Assembly: GCA_963678705.1 (NCBI GenBank)
Contig: OY783223.1
Location: 5,828,001 to 5,892,000 of the forward strand
Direction: 5' to 3'
Source: Panorpa germanica
Taxonomy: Eukaryota > Arthropoda > Insecta > Mecoptera > Panorpidae
DNA length: 64,000 nucleotides
Shown here: piece by piece, positions 61,701 through 64,000 of the stretch
How positions within the stretch are numbered: the stretch's first letter is position 1
Layout of the letters: each line of letters starts with the position of its first letter
Notes under the pieces: generated by a model
Database searches by the model: none
The model's input: the letters and a program-made list of their open reading frames with translations, nothing else
What the model was told of the DNA's origin: nothing
Made by a program: the position numbers and the translations under genes

Positions 61701-63851
61701 GCTATGTTATCACAAAATAACCCACCTGTAGCTGCGCCATACCGAACAACGACTTCAACAACACCAATAACAACATCAGCAACAGTAAAATCAACTCCGA
61801 ATCAAAGTGCTCCACCAAGTGCAATGGGATCCAGACCCTCAATTGCTAACGCTACTAATATTGATACATTACTTGTTGCGACTGAACGTGATGAAAAAAT
61901 GGTTGCTCCACCAGAAGCTATTCAAGATAAAACGGCATTCATATTTAATAACTTAAGCCAGTTGAATTTACCCACAAAGTGCGACGAAATTAGAGAAATT
62001 TTATCTGAAGAATATTGGCCATGGATATCACAATATTTAGTAATGAAACGAGCTTCAATTGAAAGTAACTTTCATGCATTGTATTCAAATTTTTTGGATG
62101 TATTAAAAATTGCAGAAGTTAATCAAATAGTAACCAAAGAAACATTCCGGAATATAAAAGTGTTGCTTCGTTCAGATAAGGGAATAGCAAACTTCTCGGA
62201 TAGATCACTACTAAAAAATTTAGGCCATTGGCTAGGTATGCTTACACTTGGACGAAATAAACCAATTTTACAAATTGACATCGATGTAAAGTCTTTACTA
62301 GTTGAAGCTTATCACAAAGGCCAACAAGAATTACTTTATGTGGTGCCATTTGTTGCGAAGGTGTTAGAATCATGTGCTAAAAGTAGAGTGTTCAAACCTC
62401 CTAATCCCTGGACAATGGCGATAATGAATGTATTAGCTGAACTACATCAAGAACCGGATCTTAAGTTAAATCTTAAATTTGAGATAGAAGTTCTGTGTAA
62501 GAACTTAACTATAGATGTTAATGATTTAAAACCAGCAATTTATTTGAAAGATCCCGACAAAATTAGGAATTTAGAGTATCAGTTATCGCATCCAAATAAA
62601 TTAAAACAAGAAAGTACAAGTATGCAAGTATCAAATCCTACGCCTGTGCCCATACAACCATCGAATGTCTCAAGTCTTTTGGAGGAACCGCATCATTCAA
62701 CAGCACCTTCAATAAATCTAAGTGCGTTAGACTCAAGCACATCTTCAGGCAGTAACGCAGGTCCGCCAGAGCCACGATTTAGTTATACAGACATCACCGT
62801 AAATTCACCATCGTGTATTGACCAACATATTACAGTCAGTCCAATTATACAGCTGTTCCAAACGCATCCTCATCTTAAGCAGTTTATTAGAGTGTCTGTA
62901 GAGCGAGCAATTCAAGAATGGATTCACCCCGTAGTGGACCGCTCAATAAAAATAGCGTTGACTACCAGTGAACAAGTAGTTCGTAAAGATTTTGCATTGG
63001 ACCCAGATGAGATGAGAATGAGAACATCTGCTCATCATATGGTGCGAAATTTAGCTGCAGGAATGGCAATGATTACATGTCGTGATCAATTAATGTCTTC
63101 TATCAACACTAATTTAAAGACTGCTTTCCTAAATGCTATGGTCACAGCAACGCCACAACAAAAAGATCTCGCTGAAACGGCAGCTACCCAAATTGCGGGA
63201 GACAATATGGAATTAGCCTGTGCTTTTGTTCAGAAAAGAGCTATTGAAAAGGCACTAGCTGAAATCGATAAACGACTTGTTAACGACTACGAGCTCCGAA
63301 GACTGGCTAGAACTGAAGGAAGGTATGTATCAGCTGTTATTTCTTTATAACTATTTACTACTACCGTATATTTAAAAAAAATATTTTTATAATTCTTTAT
63401 TATATAATTTACTTCGATTATAAATACAAATAATAATTTTGTGTTTTTATGTTTTTTTATAAATTGTAAATCATTTTTTTATTTTTTTAAATTATACAAT
63501 TGTTATATATTTTATAAATAAATCATATAAATATTATGTTTTGCTTCATTGTTTTTGTTTTTTTTTTATATTCATGATGTTTTATTTTTAAATACATTGG
63601 CTTAAATCAATCTATAATATTTTTGAACATTTATATTAAAAATTTTGTTTTTTCTTTATAGAAGATATTGCGATTCGATGGCTTTAACATACCAAGCTGA
63701 GAGAATGCCCGAACAAATTCGATTGAAAGTAGGAGGTATATCAGCAACCCAAATGGCCGTATACGATGAATTTGCCAGAAATATTCCAGGATTTCTTCCG
63801 TTATCAGAGCGGGATATAGGGGCTTTGTTCCTACCAAAATCTGCTCCTCCG
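55756..63851 (+). CDS. CNOT1: CCR4-NOT transcription complex subunit 1 (CNOT1/Not1), 3' part off the window
   Basis: Scaffold of the cytoplasmic CCR4-NOT deadenylase. Exons: 55756-55857, 56511-56714, 58308-58488, 59167-63322 and 63662 to a likely donor at 63851, giving 1,611 in-phase codons. The start is fixed by [17 protein letters not shown], the conserved N-terminus. N-terminal HEAT repeats (for example [32 protein letters not shown]) are expected to bind CNOT10/11. A MIF4G-like domain begins at about residue 834 ([16 protein letters not shown]), where animal CNOT1 binds tristetraprolin-type factors. The CAF1-binding MIF4G starts at about 1085 ([10 protein letters not shown]), and the DUF3819 CNOT9-binding domain at about 1367 ([20 protein letters not shown]). 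Animal CNOT1 has about 2,300-2,400 residues, so the C-terminal NOT module lies beyond the right edge. Residues 163 to about 1547 come from a single 4.16-kb exon. Reading past 63851 meets a stop at 63881, which I take as intron. Confidence 0.95.
55858..56510 (+). other. CNOT1 intron 1
   Basis: 653 bases, GT-AG, between codons (phase 0). AT-rich, no repeat family recognised. Confidence 0.8.
56715..58307 (+). other. CNOT1 intron 2
   Basis: 1.59 kb, GT-AG (GTAATT to TGTACAG), phase 0. No transposon copy was recognised, unlike introns of the left-hand genes. Short frames inside lack motifs. Confidence 0.8.
58489..59166 (+). other. CNOT1 intron 3
   Basis: 678 bases, phase 1 (AGT G joined to AC ACC). 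AT-rich; nothing else seen. Confidence 0.8.
63323..63661 (+). other. CNOT1 intron 4
   Basis: 339 bases, phase 2, very AT-rich with T runs. GTATGT donor and TTTATAG acceptor. Confidence 0.8.
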
Positions 63852-64000
63852 GTACCTTTTTTAAATTATTCACAATTTTAATATATAAAATCAATTAGAA
63901 AAATAAAAATCGCCGTTGTTTTGTTTAATAAGATATTAAGTTTCATATATTTATAAATTTTATAAGATACAAATAAATTAACAGACTTAAATAATTATTA
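63852..64000 (+). other. Likely CNOT1 intron 5, cut by the window edge
   Basis: Begins GTACCT after CCTCCG. The frame before it stays conserved-looking through [20 protein letters not shown], then meets a stop 30 bases on, as expected for intron sequence. Confidence 0.6.

Noticed and set aside
63852-63881. CNOT1 reading through to a stop at 63881
   Set aside because: CNOT1 proteins continue for about 750 more residues; a plausible donor (CCTCCG followed by GTACCT) lies before this stop, so the protein is taken to continue off the window.
1-64000. tRNA, rRNA, CRISPR, operon or prokaryote-type features
   Set aside because: None seen. Gene structure is eukaryotic, there are no regularly spaced identical direct repeats with unique spacers, and no tRNA-like A-box/B-box pair was noticed by eye; a covariance-model scan would be needed to exclude small RNAs.

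Overview
The window is AT-rich animal nuclear DNA with spliced genes (GT-AG introns, AATAAA signals). The gene set points to a holometabolous insect, most likely a moth or butterfly: a three-domain peritrophin-type cuticle protein (CPAP3/obstructor class), an insect PRIP/DRIP-type aquaporin, a ZAD-C2H2 zinc-finger protein (a combination largely confined to arthropods), a SMYD4-like lysine methyltransferase and CNOT1. The order is inferred from family resemblance, not from a search. All exon coordinates are my own splice-site reading, with reading-frame phase checked across each junction. Layout: (1) 1-1928, upstream sequence with small repeats. (2) 1929-8186 (+), obstructor-E-like secreted chitin-binding protein in 5 coding exons; its introns hold two inverted-repeat elements. 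(3) 8187 to about 37190, a 29-kb stretch with no protein gene I can support. It is packed with DNA-transposon debris: several copies of a ~630-bp element with AATGGGCTTGTGTCC ends, a hAT element with a perfect 8-bp target-site duplication and a broken transposase remnant, a ~613-bp foldback flanked by TTAA, a Harbinger-like element flanked by TTA, short MITEs with CCAGTAAACA ends, and nested insertions. A TATA box plus 5'-exon-like sequence near 18.6 kb may be a distal promoter of the aquaporin gene. (4) 37230-45129 (+), aquaporin in 6 coding exons, again with transposons in its introns. (5) 47724-50963 (-), zinc-finger protein with an N-terminal ZAD and ten C2H2 fingers. (6) 52739-54881 (+), SMYD4-like protein (TPR, SET and MYND) in 8 exons. 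(7) 55756 to beyond the right edge (+), CNOT1, the scaffold of the CCR4-NOT deadenylase, with about the first 1,611 codons present, one exon of 4.16 kb, and a hairpin plus a three-codon upstream ORF just before its start codon. The left half is a repeat-rich accessory landscape around two tissue-type genes. The right ~17 kb is a compact block of three regulatory or housekeeping genes with few repeats. The genes do not form a pathway. I found no undescribed gene system. The most noteworthy items are the CNOT1 leader, the number and nesting of non-autonomous DNA transposons, and the uncertain 3' end of the SMYD4-like gene.
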